This document shows positions 18,325-26,777 of a DNA stretch of 64,000 nucleotides, piece after piece. Position 1 is the first letter of the stretch. Every line of letters starts with the position of its first letter. The notes under the pieces are model-generated. The model did not search any database. It was given only the letters and a program-made list of their open reading frames with translations, and was not told the DNA's origin. Origin of the DNA: Eubacteriales bacterium (lineage in GTDB: Bacteria; Bacillota; Clostridia; Lachnospirales; Lachnospiraceae); assembly GCA_030539395.1 (NCBI GenBank), contig JAUNSC010000010.1, positions 1 through 64,000 on the forward strand, read 5' to 3'. The translations under genes were made by a program, and so were the position numbers.

Positions 18325-19971
18325 TTAATTCACAGGCTTCGTTTCATCTGCAATATATTCAAAGAAATCAAAATCAGCATAGTGTCTGTGTTTTACACGG
18401 TCGGCACAGGTGATTCCGACCATTGTACCTGTAAATTCGCCATATTTGCAATATTCGTCAGAGAATTTTGTCGTGTCAAAAATCTGTCCTATATTTGTAT
18501 AGTTCATATTATCATAGCTCCAGGAAAACTGCGACTGTCTGCCGGAAATCGTAAGGCGCAGGCAGACAGGTTTGTCTTCAACCGGTATTCTTGTATTTAA
18601 AAATTCTGTTTTTTCTCCATTCTCCAGGTGAATAATAGAAAGAGCATTTTGCCCGAGAGATTCACTGTGATATTTGCGGAGATAAATATAATTCATATTG
18701 TCATAATAAAGAATCAGACCGGCACTGTGCTGATGGATCTCCGGGCAAAAATCCATTTTTGTTGTGATGCGGGCATAAACACTGGTGAGCTTTCGCGCAA
18801 GGAGGCTGACTTTGTTCAGGGAAGTTTGAGACTCCTGACCGTGCAGGCGGACAAATCCGGGACGCTCGGTGACGGAGGCAAATCTTTCCGGCATGATGCG
18901 GGGAGCATAGTACCAGTTTCCCAGCACATTGGTGTCGAAATCATCAAAATCAGGAATATGAGACATGGGAGTTTCCGGAAGGGCTGTCTCAGGAACTTCT
19001 GTTTTTGCCAGATTCGAACCATCAGCCATCCGAAGCCATCCGTCATTTGTCCATTTCATTTTCTGAATGGCGGTTTCACGTCCCAGGGTACAGCACAGTT
19101 CGGGGACAAAAGGCCTGGCGCAAAGATGTACCAGATAAGTTTCACCATTTGGCAGATCCACATAACTTCCGTGTCCTGATTTTTGCAGAACAGAATCAGG
19201 ATTGTAGTATTGCGGTTTCAGATGATCCGGATCATGGCGTTCATAGGAATCTCCGGGAATGCTTGTAACAATAGGATTTTCGGGGTCCTTCTCATATGGC
19301 CCCCAGACATTGCGGGAGCGTCCCATGGTGACACAGTGATTATACCCGGTTCCCCCTTCCGCACACATAATATAGTAAAAGTCTCCTTTTTTAGTCAGAT
19401 GAGGAGCTTCAATACAGCCGCGGTCCGTGCCGCCGTGCCAGACACGTTTGGGGTATCCGATTATTTCTTTCTTTTCCGGAGAATATTCCACCAGACAAAT
19501 GGCACCCGGCTTTTCATAACCTTCCCGTGTTTCCCACTCCAGGGATACGACATATTTTCTGCCATCTGTATCGTGCAGAATAGAAGCATCAAAACCGGAA
19601 GAATGCAGGTACACGGGTTCTGACCATGGACCGGTAATATCTTTTGCTGTGATCAGAAAGTTGTCAACATCAAAATAACGCGCATTCATAGAATTCATAA
19701 CGCCGTAAACAACATAAAAGAGGTCCTCGGATTCACAGTAGGTCAGACAGGGAGCCCAGATACCTTTTGCGCTGGGGAGTTTTTTTAAATCGACTTTTGT
19801 ATCATTTGTCAGTACATGGGTGAGGAGTTCCCAGTTTTTTAAATCTTTTGAGTAGTAAACAGGGATACCTGGAAACCATTCAAAGGTTGATACTGCCAGA
19901 TAAAAATCATTGCCTTTGCGGCAGATACATGGGTCTGGATTGAAACCGGGAAGAATAGGATTATATATCAT
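18325..19971 (-). CDS. GH43 beta-xylosidase / arabinofuranosidase (second copy)
   Basis: 548 residues, a clear homologue of the GH43 at 7360 (shared NPILxGFNPDP start, TFEWFPG, GSYVDLPNGETYLVHLCARP) but well diverged. Catalytic acids by motif: Asp13 (FNPDPCI), Asp in SSGFDASILHD and Glu in CIEAPHLTKKG. C-terminal beta-sandwich from about residue 320. The start follows AAAAGGAGATATGTT. It is transcribed toward the xylan operon and away from the YheO-type regulator, so it closes the locus on the right side. Different side-chain specificity from the first copy is likely but unproven. Confidence 0.9.
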   Translation of the reverse strand: MIYNPILPGFNPDPCICRKGNDFYLAVSTFEWFPGIPVYYSKDLKNWELLTHVLTNDTKVDLKKLPSAKGIWAPCLTYCESEDLFYVVYGVMNSMNARYFDVDNFLITAKDITGPWSEPVYLHSSGFDASILHDTDGRKYVVSLEWETREGYEKPGAICLVEYSPEKKEIIGYPKRVWHGGTDRGCIEAPHLTKKGDFYYIMCAEGGTGYNHCVTMGRSRNVWGPYEKDPENPIVTSIPGDSYERHDPDHLKPQYYNPDSVLQKSGHGSYVDLPNGETYLVHLCARPFVPELCCTLGRETAIQKMKWTNDGWLRMADGSNLAKTEVPETALPETPMSHIPDFDDFDTNVLGNWYYAPRIMPERFASVTERPGFVRLHGQESQTSLNKVSLLARKLTSVYARITTKMDFCPEIHQHSAGLILYYDNMNYIYLRKYHSESLGQNALSIIHLENGEKTEFLNTRIPVEDKPVCLRLTISGRQSQFSWSYDNMNYTNIGQIFDTTKFSDEYCKYGEFTGTMVGITCADRVKHRHYADFDFFEYIADETKPVN

Positions 19972-20009
19972 ATAACATATCTCCTTTTCAGAAAATTGCT
20001 GTTATTTAT

Positions 20010-20038
20010 ATATTAACATAGCATTTTCAGGGATTCAA
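20010..20038 (-). promoter_or_regulatory. Probable promoter of the GH43 gene at 18325-19971
   Basis: On the minus strand TTGAAT (20038-20033) and TAATAT (20015-20010) are spaced by 17 bases, about 40 bases before the start codon. The matches are partial. Confidence 0.45.
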
Positions 20039-20131
20039 TAAAATAAAGAGCCTTTTACACAGAGACGGATGCATAATACGACTCACAAAAGTCAACGATT
20101 ACGAATTTTCAGGGCGATTGGTGTGATTTTT

Positions 20132-20160
20132 TTAATTCAAAACAAAAAGTTTTGAATTAA
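20132..20160. promoter_or_regulatory. Palindromic operator-like site 1
   Basis: TTAATTCAAAAC (20132-20143) and GTTTTGAATTAA (20149-20160) form a perfect 12-bp inverted repeat around AAAAA. The core recurs at 20212-20230 and, shortened, at 20246-20258 within the promoter of the regulator gene. Likely binding site of the YheO-type regulator at 20303. Confidence 0.6.
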
Positions 20161-20211
20161 TCAAACAAAAAATATGGAAATTGAAGGAAAATATTGGAAA
20201 TTACGTTAAAA

Positions 20212-20230
20212 TCAAAACAAAAAGTTTTGA
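20212..20230. promoter_or_regulatory. Palindromic operator-like site 2
   Basis: TCAAAAC-AAAAA-GTTTTGA, a 7-bp inverted repeat with the same A5 centre as site 1, eight bases before the -35 element. A third core AAAC-AAAAA-GTTT lies at 20246-20258 in the promoter spacer. Confidence 0.6.
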
Positions 20231-20237
20231 AAAGGGG

Positions 20238-20266
20238 TTGACAAAAAACAAAAAGTTTGGTAATGT
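20238..20266 (+). promoter_or_regulatory. Promoter of the YheO-type regulator gene
   Basis: Perfect TTGACA (20238-20243) and TAATGT (20261-20266) with a 17-base spacer. The spacer contains the third copy of the AAACAAAAAGTTT core, which suggests repression or autoregulation by steric block. Confidence 0.7.
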
Positions 20267-20302
20267 AAAGTTACAAATAGTAAAAAAATAAAGAGGTACC
20301 TG

Positions 20303-20953
20303 ATGGAATTGAACAGCAAATTTTTTGACATGGATTTCTTTAACAGACTGATTGATATGCTTGAACAGCAGTTGGGAAAAAGCTCCGAAATTGTTTTGCA
20401 TGATCTGAGAAACGGATATGAACATACCATTGCGGATATCCGCAATGGTGAAATTACAGGAAGAAAGATAGGGGGAACCGGAAGCAATCTGGGACTTGAG
20501 GTACTGCAGGGAACAACGGGTCATGGTGATAAATACAATTATATCACAAAATTGCCGGACGGACGTTACCTTAGATCGTCATCGCTTTATATAAGAGATA
20601 AGGAAGGCGAGATCATGGGATGTCTTTGCATAAACACTGACATAACAGAGACTCTTAAGTTCGAGCAGGTTTTGAAGGATATGAACAGATGTGATCTGAA
20701 CAGTGGATCGGAAGACGAGATTTTTGTTACGGACGTCAATCAGCTTCTGGAATGTATCATTGAAAAGACGAGGGAGACGATCGGTAAATCTCCCGAGGAG
20801 ATGACGCGGGATGACAAAAAGGAATTTGTAAGAATCTTAAATGACAAAGGAGCATTTTTAATAACCAAGTCTGGCGAGAGGGTACAGGAATATCTGGGAA
20901 TTTCAAAATATACCCTTTACAATTACCTTGGCTCAGGCAAAAATACGAAATAG
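20303..20953 (+). CDS. YheO-like PAS/HTH transcriptional regulator
   Basis: 216 residues. The N-terminal half matches the YheO-like PAS domain: QLGKSSEIVLHDL, then NGEITGRKIGG, ending with CLCINTDITETLKFE. The C-terminal half is the matching helix-turn-helix type, LNDKGAFLITKSGERVQEYL followed by GISKYTLYNYLG. Known relatives such as DauR control amino-acid catabolism, and many sit beside RidA or hydrolase genes. It has its own promoter overlapped by palindromes and a terminator after it, then the catabolic operon at 21071-28439. It is therefore the likely regulator of that operon; its ligand is unknown. Confidence 0.85.
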   Translation: MELNSKFFDMDFFNRLIDMLEQQLGKSSEIVLHDLRNGYEHTIADIRNGEITGRKIGGTGSNLGLEVLQGTTGHGDKYNYITKLPDGRYLRSSSLYIRDKEGEIMGCLCINTDITETLKFEQVLKDMNRCDLNSGSEDEIFVTDVNQLLECIIEKTRETIGKSPEEMTRDDKKEFVRILNDKGAFLITKSGERVQEYLGISKYTLYNYLGSGKNTK

Positions 20954-20982
20954 CACATATGGTGCAGGATAGTTTGAAAATG

Positions 20983-21041
20983 ATACCCATAACAACGAAG
21001 TTAGATGACAGGATTAATTTTGCTGTTATGGGTATTTTTTT
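20983..21041 (+). terminator. Terminator between the regulator and the catabolic operon
   Basis: ATACCCATAACA (20983-20994) pairs perfectly with TGTTATGGGTAT (21024-21035), followed by a T7 run. No good separate promoter is seen between it and the next gene, so controlled read-through (attenuation) or a weak promoter must serve the operon. Confidence 0.75.
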
Positions 21042-21070
21042 ACTCAAAATCAGGAAAATGGAGGTTTATT

Positions 21071-21829
21071 ATGAAGCTGAAAGGGAAAATTGCAGTGATT
21101 ACCGGAGCAGGGGCAGGATATGGAATGAGCAGAGGATTTCCCACTGCCTATGCAAAAGAGGGTGCGAATCTGGTATTGAATTATTACAGAGACGATCCGG
21201 ATATGATGGATGAATTAAAAAAAGAACTGGAAGGCTATGGAAGCAGGGTCATTCTGGCAGAAGGAGATATTTCAAAGCCGGAAGTTGCCCAAAATCTGAT
21301 TGAGACAGCAATAGAAAATTTTGGAAGAGTAGATATTCTTTTGAATGTTGCGGGTATATCGAATCCAAAACTTCTTGTGGATATGACACTTGAGGACTGG
21401 AACAGAATGTTGGAAGTAGATCTTACAAGTGCATTTCTTACATGCAAGTATGCGGTGCCGTATATGATAAAACAGAAATTTGGACGAATCATTAATTTAT
21501 CGTCTCAGATTGCACAAAAGGGCAGTGTGGAGCATTGCCATTACGGTGCGGCGAAGGCGGGACTGATCGGATTTACAAAATCCCTTGCAAGGGAAGTGGG
21601 ACAATATAATATTACGGTCAATTGTATAGCACCGGGCCCTATCGAAACACAACTGATGGGAGTAGTAAGTCCGGAGTGGAGAAGGCAGAAAGAATCAGAA
21701 CTGGTGCTTCCGAGATTCGGAGAGCTTGAGGAGATCTTGCCGACAGCGGTATTTCTGGCAGCAGAACCGGATGGAAATCTTTATACGGGGCAGACTTTGG
21801 GACCGAATTTAGGCGATGTTATGATTTAG
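21071..21829 (+). CDS. Short-chain dehydrogenase/reductase
   Basis: 252 residues of the classical SDR fold. The nucleotide-binding turn is ITGAGAGYGMSRG, the LNVAGIS stretch is the NAG-type motif, catalytic Ser is in INLSSQIA, and Tyr and Lys are in YGAAKAGL. The start is ATG 21071 after GGAGGT. First gene of the run to RidA at 28439. The substrate is not shown; with ring-opening hydrolases downstream it may oxidise or reduce a hydroxyl or imine on the same compound. The GYG in place of GIG in the turn is unusual but tolerated. Confidence 0.88.
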   Translation: MKLKGKIAVITGAGAGYGMSRGFPTAYAKEGANLVLNYYRDDPDMMDELKKELEGYGSRVILAEGDISKPEVAQNLIETAIENFGRVDILLNVAGISNPKLLVDMTLEDWNRMLEVDLTSAFLTCKYAVPYMIKQKFGRIINLSSQIAQKGSVEHCHYGAAKAGLIGFTKSLAREVGQYNITVNCIAPGPIETQLMGVVSPEWRRQKESELVLPRFGELEEILPTAVFLAAEPDGNLYTGQTLGPNLGDVMI

Positions 21830-21852
21830 GCATACAAAACGGAGAAGGGATT

Positions 21853-23352
21853 ATGAAAGAAGTTCTTTTAGAATTAAATAATATTGAAAAATCATATTCC
21901 GGTAATGTGGTATTAAGGGATATCAATCTGAAGATCTGCAGAGGCGAAGTACATGCGCTTATGGGTGAGAACGGAGCAGGAAAATCAACGCTGGTGAAGA
22001 TCATTACCGGAGTAGTGCAGGCGAATGGCGGAACTATGACTTATGAGGGAAAACCTCTGGTAATCAGTCATCCTAAAGCAATGTTTGATCTGGGGATAGG
22101 GATCGTATATCAGGAATTTAACCTGATGCCTGATCTGACAGTGGCACAGAACATTTTTATTGGACGGGAACCGCAGAAAAAGGTAAAAGGATTTTTAGAT
22201 GACAAAAAAACAAATGCACAGGCCAAAGAAATCCTTGAGGAACTGGAGTGCCATATTGATCCGGAAAAAAAGGTGGAAGAGTTGAGTGTTGCTGAGCAGC
22301 AGATGGTGGAGATCGCAAAATCGTTGTCATACAACTGCAAATTGCTCATTATGGATGAACCGACATCTGCTCTGACGGACAACGAAATAGAAATATTATT
22401 TCGCATTGTCCGAAAACTGAGAGACCGCGGAGTGGCGATCATATACATTTCTCACAGGATGAGTGATCTGGATGCTATTGTGGACACGGTAAGTGTACTG
22501 CGTGACGGAAATATGATCAGCACCAGAGTATATACGCCGGATATCAGGGAACTGCTGATCAGCGAGATGGTGGGCCGTGACCTGACACAGCAGTTTCCGC
22601 CGAGACCGGATTATAAAAAAGGAAAACTGATGCTGGAAGTGGAACATCTTAATTCAGGAAAACGGCTGAAAGATATTTCATTTCAGGCATATCAGGGAGA
22701 GATACTCGGTATTGTGGGATTGATGGGAGCCGGAAGGACGGAACTGATGAGAGCAATATGCGGTTCTTTTCACAGAAGTTCCGGGGTAATTAAAGTTGAG
22801 GGAAGAAGGGTAAATATCAGAAATCCGCAGGATGCGATCAAAGAAGGGATTGCTTATCTTACGGAGGACCGGAAAAAAGATGGACTTTTTCTGAATCTGT
22901 CTATCCGGGAAAATATTATTTCGGCAAGTTATGACTACTTTTCCAAAGGAGGCTTTGTTGACGATTCTAAAGCTGAAAGAGAAGTTCGGAAATATACGGA
23001 AAAAATGAGTATAAAAATGCGCAGTGCCACACAGCAGGCGGGAACGCTTTCCGGAGGGAACCAGCAAAAGGTCATGGTAGCTAAGTGGCTTTGCAATCAG
23101 GCTAAAATTGTTATTTTTGATGAACCGACCAGAGGGATTGATGTCAAGTCGAAATATGAGATATATGAGCTTGTGTATGAACTGGTACAGTCAGGGGTGA
23201 CGGTCATCATGATCTCTTCTGAGATGCCGGAAATATTGGGTATGAGTGATCGTATTCTGGTAATGAATGACGGGCATCTGGTGGGAGATTTTGATAAGAA
23301 AGATGCAACGCAGGAGCTGATTCTTCAATATGAAATGATGGAGGTGGATTAA
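21853..23352 (+). CDS. CUT2 ABC transporter ATPase (RbsA-like, two ATPase domains)
   Basis: 499 residues with two fused ATPase domains. The first has a normal Walker A GENGAGKST, signature LSVAEQQMVEIAKSL and Walker B LLIMDEPTSAL. The second has the altered Walker A GLMGAGRTEL typical of RbsA/MglA, signature LSGGNQQKVMVAKWL and Walker B IVIFDEPTRGID. It drives import by the permease at 23354 and the binding protein at 24383. CUT2 systems carry sugars, nucleosides, signalling molecules and related polar compounds; the hydrolase genes next door suggest a ureide or nucleoside-like substrate. Confidence 0.95.
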   Translation: MKEVLLELNNIEKSYSGNVVLRDINLKICRGEVHALMGENGAGKSTLVKIITGVVQANGGTMTYEGKPLVISHPKAMFDLGIGIVYQEFNLMPDLTVAQNIFIGREPQKKVKGFLDDKKTNAQAKEILEELECHIDPEKKVEELSVAEQQMVEIAKSLSYNCKLLIMDEPTSALTDNEIEILFRIVRKLRDRGVAIIYISHRMSDLDAIVDTVSVLRDGNMISTRVYTPDIRELLISEMVGRDLTQQFPPRPDYKKGKLMLEVEHLNSGKRLKDISFQAYQGEILGIVGLMGAGRTELMRAICGSFHRSSGVIKVEGRRVNIRNPQDAIKEGIAYLTEDRKKDGLFLNLSIRENIISASYDYFSKGGFVDDSKAEREVRKYTEKMSIKMRSATQQAGTLSGGNQQKVMVAKWLCNQAKIVIFDEPTRGIDVKSKYEIYELVYELVQSGVTVIMISSEMPEILGMSDRILVMNDGHLVGDFDKKDATQELILQYEMMEVD

Positions 23353-23353
23353 A

Positions 23354-24328
23354 ATGGGGAAAAAGAAAGGATTACCCCTGTCTAAGGACAGAATAAATAT
23401 GCAGCTTGTGGTTATTACCATAGGATTGATTTTGCTGATGATGTTTTTTTCTATCAATACAAAAAACTTTTTGAGCAGCAGAAATCTTATAAATGTGGCG
23501 TTGCAGACGTCAATTTCGATTATACTGGCGATTGCTGAGACCTATGTTATTATCACCGGAGGAATTGATCTTTCGATTGGTTCCATGTCTGCGGCAGCAG
23601 GCATGATAACGGCGATCTGCCTGAACAGATCCGTTCCTGTACCGGCGGCTATTCTGGCAGGCATTGCAACAGGGATATTATGCGGAGCGTTTAATGCTTT
23701 TACCATCACGGTTCTTGGGATCGTACCATTTATTGCAACTCTTGGTACAAACAGCATTATGAGAGGCCTGATTTATGTAATGCTGAATGGGATTCCGCTT
23801 TCAGCATCTTCAGCGGGAAAGGCATTTACCTGGATAGGACAGGACAAGCTGGGCGGATGGCTGCCGTATCCGGTACTGTTTATGGCAATTATTGCCGTGG
23901 TCTGTGTTATTGTACTGACAAAAACAAAATTCGGAAGAATGATATTTGCTATTGGCAGCAATGAAAATACTGCGTTTTTGTCTGGCATAAAAGTGAAAGC
24001 TGTGAAGTTTAAGGTTTATCTGCTCAGCGGACTGCTGTGTTCCATAGCAGGAGTGATCCTTACCTCCCGCGTGGCATCTGCATCACCTACCGCAGGGCAG
24101 GGAGATGAAACGTTTGCCATTGCAGCAGCAGTTATCGGCGGAGCAAGTCTTTCCGGCGGAAAGGGAAATATGGTCGGAACGATTATCGGAGCATTTATTA
24201 TCGGCATTTTGAATAATGGATTGAACCTGATTGGACTGAGTTCTTTCTGGCAGCAGGTGGCAGTGGGATGTGTAATCATCCTGGCAGTTTTCCTGGATGT
24301 TATCCGGGTAAAATTGAAAAATCAATAG
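23354..24328 (+). CDS. CUT2 ABC transporter permease (RbsC-like)
   Basis: 324 residues, about nine hydrophobic helices, BPD_transp_2 family. Characteristic stretches are ITGGIDLSIGSMSAAAGM and AAAVIGGASLSGGKGNMVGT. The start is one base after the ATPase stop, with GGAGGTGG overlapping the previous gene. It forms the membrane channel, probably as a homodimer. It works with genes 21853 and 24383. Confidence 0.94.
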   Translation: MGKKKGLPLSKDRINMQLVVITIGLILLMMFFSINTKNFLSSRNLINVALQTSISIILAIAETYVIITGGIDLSIGSMSAAAGMITAICLNRSVPVPAAILAGIATGILCGAFNAFTITVLGIVPFIATLGTNSIMRGLIYVMLNGIPLSASSAGKAFTWIGQDKLGGWLPYPVLFMAIIAVVCVIVLTKTKFGRMIFAIGSNENTAFLSGIKVKAVKFKVYLLSGLLCSIAGVILTSRVASASPTAGQGDETFAIAAAVIGGASLSGGKGNMVGTIIGAFIIGILNNGLNLIGLSSFWQQVAVGCVIILAVFLDVIRVKLKNQ

Positions 24329-24382
24329 TGGAAAATATTTTTGATCAAAAATATAAAAAAGAAAGAAAAGGAGAAAAGCAGT

Positions 24383-25354
24383 ATGAAAAAGATGAACAAA
24401 AGAATTGGAACGGCAATGATGGCAAGTATGATGGCAGCAGCATGTATGAGTGCGGGAGTTTCGGCAGAAGAAAAGACGATGACAATTGGTCTGATTCCGC
24501 AATCCACACTGTTTGTTTTTTATGATTATGTGCAGAAAGGCGCCAATGATGCGGCAGAAGAGGCAGGCTATACGATTAATTATCAGGGAACGACAACAGA
24601 TACTGACGGAACCGGACAGAGAAAGATTGTGGAGGATATGCTGGTGACGGGTATTGATGCACTTGCAATTTCAGCTACAAATGCGGATGCGGTCAGCGAT
24701 CTTCTTCAGTCTATGGAGGTGCCGGTTATTGCATGGGACTGCGGACTGGATACTTCTTCCTGCAAAACTGTAGTTTCTGTAGACCATTATAAAGCTTCTG
24801 CCGCTGTTGCAGATTATGTAATGGAAAAATGCCCGGATGGAGGTCTGTTCGCAGTTATTTCTACAAATGCAGGAAATGCAGTAATTCAGGATCGTGAGAA
24901 AGGATTTATGGAGACGCTGGCTGCCAAAGAAGGTTTCGAATGCATTGGACCTTTCTATACAGACGGTGATCTTGAGAAAACTGCAAACACCATGCAGGAT
25001 CTTTTGATGGAAAATGAAGATCTGAAAGGTGTATTTATGGTAAATGAAGGAACTACTGAAGGAGCATGCCAGACAATTAAAAATGAAGGCAGAGAAGATC
25101 TTCTGGTATTTGGCTATGATACATCTGAATCCCTGATCAATTATGTGTACGACGGTGTTTTGGATGGCATGGTTTCACAGAATCCTTATGGCCTTGGATA
25201 CAATGCGGTAAAACAGGCAATTGCGGCAGCAGAAGGCCAGGAAGAATTTCCGGAATTTATTGAAAATGAATCTGTGCTGATTACATCTGACAATATTCAT
25301 GATGAAGATATCATTCAGATTCTGGATCCAATTGGGACAATGAATCTGGAATAG
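24383..25354 (+). CDS. CUT2 periplasmic-type substrate-binding protein
   Basis: 323 residues. Signal peptide of about 30 residues (MKKMNKRIGTAMMASMMAA, likely cut at VSA-EE); the cysteine in AAACM is not a good lipobox. The mature part is a Peripla_BP_4 fold (TIGLIPQSTLFVFYDYVQKG, ISATNADAVSDLL, FGYDTSESLINYV). ATG 24383 follows AAAGGAGA. It delivers the ligand to the RbsA/RbsC-like pair. The ligand cannot be read from sequence; context favours a cyclic ureide or a glycosylated one. Confidence 0.92.
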   Translation: MKKMNKRIGTAMMASMMAAACMSAGVSAEEKTMTIGLIPQSTLFVFYDYVQKGANDAAEEAGYTINYQGTTTDTDGTGQRKIVEDMLVTGIDALAISATNADAVSDLLQSMEVPVIAWDCGLDTSSCKTVVSVDHYKASAAVADYVMEKCPDGGLFAVISTNAGNAVIQDREKGFMETLAAKEGFECIGPFYTDGDLEKTANTMQDLLMENEDLKGVFMVNEGTTEGACQTIKNEGREDLLVFGYDTSESLINYVYDGVLDGMVSQNPYGLGYNAVKQAIAAAEGQEEFPEFIENESVLITSDNIHDEDIIQILDPIGTMNLE

Positions 25355-25397
25355 GAATTCTGAGACGGGAAATCTGGAAGGAATGGGGAAAGTTAAG

Positions 25398-26762
25398 ATG
25401 TACGATTTGGTGGTTAAAAATGGACTTCTTGTATTGGAAAATGAAATAGTCCGTAATAATCTTGGCATCTGTAACGGAAAAATTGCGGCCATCTTTGAAG
25501 ATGGCTGCACTTCCAGTGCAGCAAAGCATGAGATCGATGCCGCAGGGTGTTATGTTATGCCGGGGGCGATTGATACCCATACTCATTTCTTTGAGCCGGG
25601 AGGAGAATGGAGAGAAGATTTTGAACACGGGACGCGGGCGGCTGCCAGCGGAGGATTTACCTGTATTATGGAAATGCCGAACAGCAATCCGGCGGTTACG
25701 GACAGAGAAACATTTCTATTGAAGAAACGTCTGGCAGATAGAAATTCTGTTGTAGATTATGCAATCTGGGCCGGAGCTACGGCAGTAAATCTGGATAAGC
25801 TGGAAGAATTAAAAGCACTTGGAAGCGTGGCGTTTAAAGCATTTACACTTGATGCAGGGCCGACATTTCCGTATCTGAATACGGAAATGGAAATGGAAGC
25901 GATGAAAAAAATAAAGGAACTGGATTGCATTTTCGGATTCCATGCGGAAGATCCGATTGTGGTATCTGAACGGAGAAAGCGCTGTGAAAAAGAAGAGTGG
26001 AGCGTTGAGCAAAATGACAGGGCGCGGCCGTATTATGCGGAACTGTCGGCAATCAATCAGATTATTCTTTTTGCGAAAGAGACCGGCTGTAAGGTGCATA
26101 TCTGCCATCTTTCTATTCCGGAGGGGGCAGAACTGATTGCGCAGGCAAAGAAAAACGGAGTTGATATTACAGTGGAAAGCTGCTCACACTATTTCCTTTT
26201 AAATTTAGAAAATGCAGAAAAATTTGACACATATGCTCTGATTCAGCCGCCGATCCGCAGCAGGGCGCGAATGGAAAAAATGTGGGACTATCTGTTTGAC
26301 GGTTCCATAGATTATCTGGCAACAGATCATGCACCCTATCCGGAAGAAGATAAAGAACCGGCTGATGGAAACAAGTGGAATGTGATCGGCGGAACACCTT
26401 CGATTGACGTGGCTTTTGAATTGATGTTTGACGAGGCCGTTCTGAAACGGAAAATGAGTCCGGTGCAGTACGCGAAATTAAGCGCTACGAATGCGGCAAA
26501 ACGTTTTGGGTTGTATCCGAAAAAAGGAAGCATACGAATTGGAGCAGATGCAGATCTGGCGATTTTAAATCCGGATCATTCCTGGATTATTGACCGGAAT
26601 AAGAGTTTTTCGAAAACCAGGAATACAAAATTTCCATATCAGGGAAGGAAAGTGGATTGTAAAGTGGAAACTACGATCGTCAGAGGAAACGTTGTTTTTA
26701 AAGATGACAAAATCGTGGCACAGGATGGCTATGGAAAGCTGGTGTGTCCGGTAAGAGAATGA
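25398..26762 (+). CDS. Hydantoinase/allantoinase-type cyclic amidohydrolase
   Basis: 454 residues of the metal-dependent amidohydrolase superfamily (D-hydantoinase, dihydropyrimidinase, allantoinase). Metal ligands: HxH in DTHTHFFEPG, His in IFGFHAEDP, His in KVHICHLS, Asp in LATDHAPYP. The lysine that is normally carboxylated is probably that in SVAFKAFTLD. The block HGTRAAASGGFTCIMEMP is closest to allantoinases. Such enzymes open a cyclic amide ring to an N-carbamoyl acid. ATG 25398 is preferred; ATG 25383 has its GGAAGG too close. The next gene is the matching N-carbamoyl hydrolase. Confidence 0.85.
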   Translation: MYDLVVKNGLLVLENEIVRNNLGICNGKIAAIFEDGCTSSAAKHEIDAAGCYVMPGAIDTHTHFFEPGGEWREDFEHGTRAAASGGFTCIMEMPNSNPAVTDRETFLLKKRLADRNSVVDYAIWAGATAVNLDKLEELKALGSVAFKAFTLDAGPTFPYLNTEMEMEAMKKIKELDCIFGFHAEDPIVVSERRKRCEKEEWSVEQNDRARPYYAELSAINQIILFAKETGCKVHICHLSIPEGAELIAQAKKNGVDITVESCSHYFLLNLENAEKFDTYALIQPPIRSRARMEKMWDYLFDGSIDYLATDHAPYPEEDKEPADGNKWNVIGGTPSIDVAFELMFDEAVLKRKMSPVQYAKLSATNAAKRFGLYPKKGSIRIGADADLAILNPDHSWIIDRNKSFSKTRNTKFPYQGRKVDCKVETTIVRGNVVFKDDKIVAQDGYGKLVCPVRE

Positions 26763-26777
26763 TCGGAGGAAATGAAA

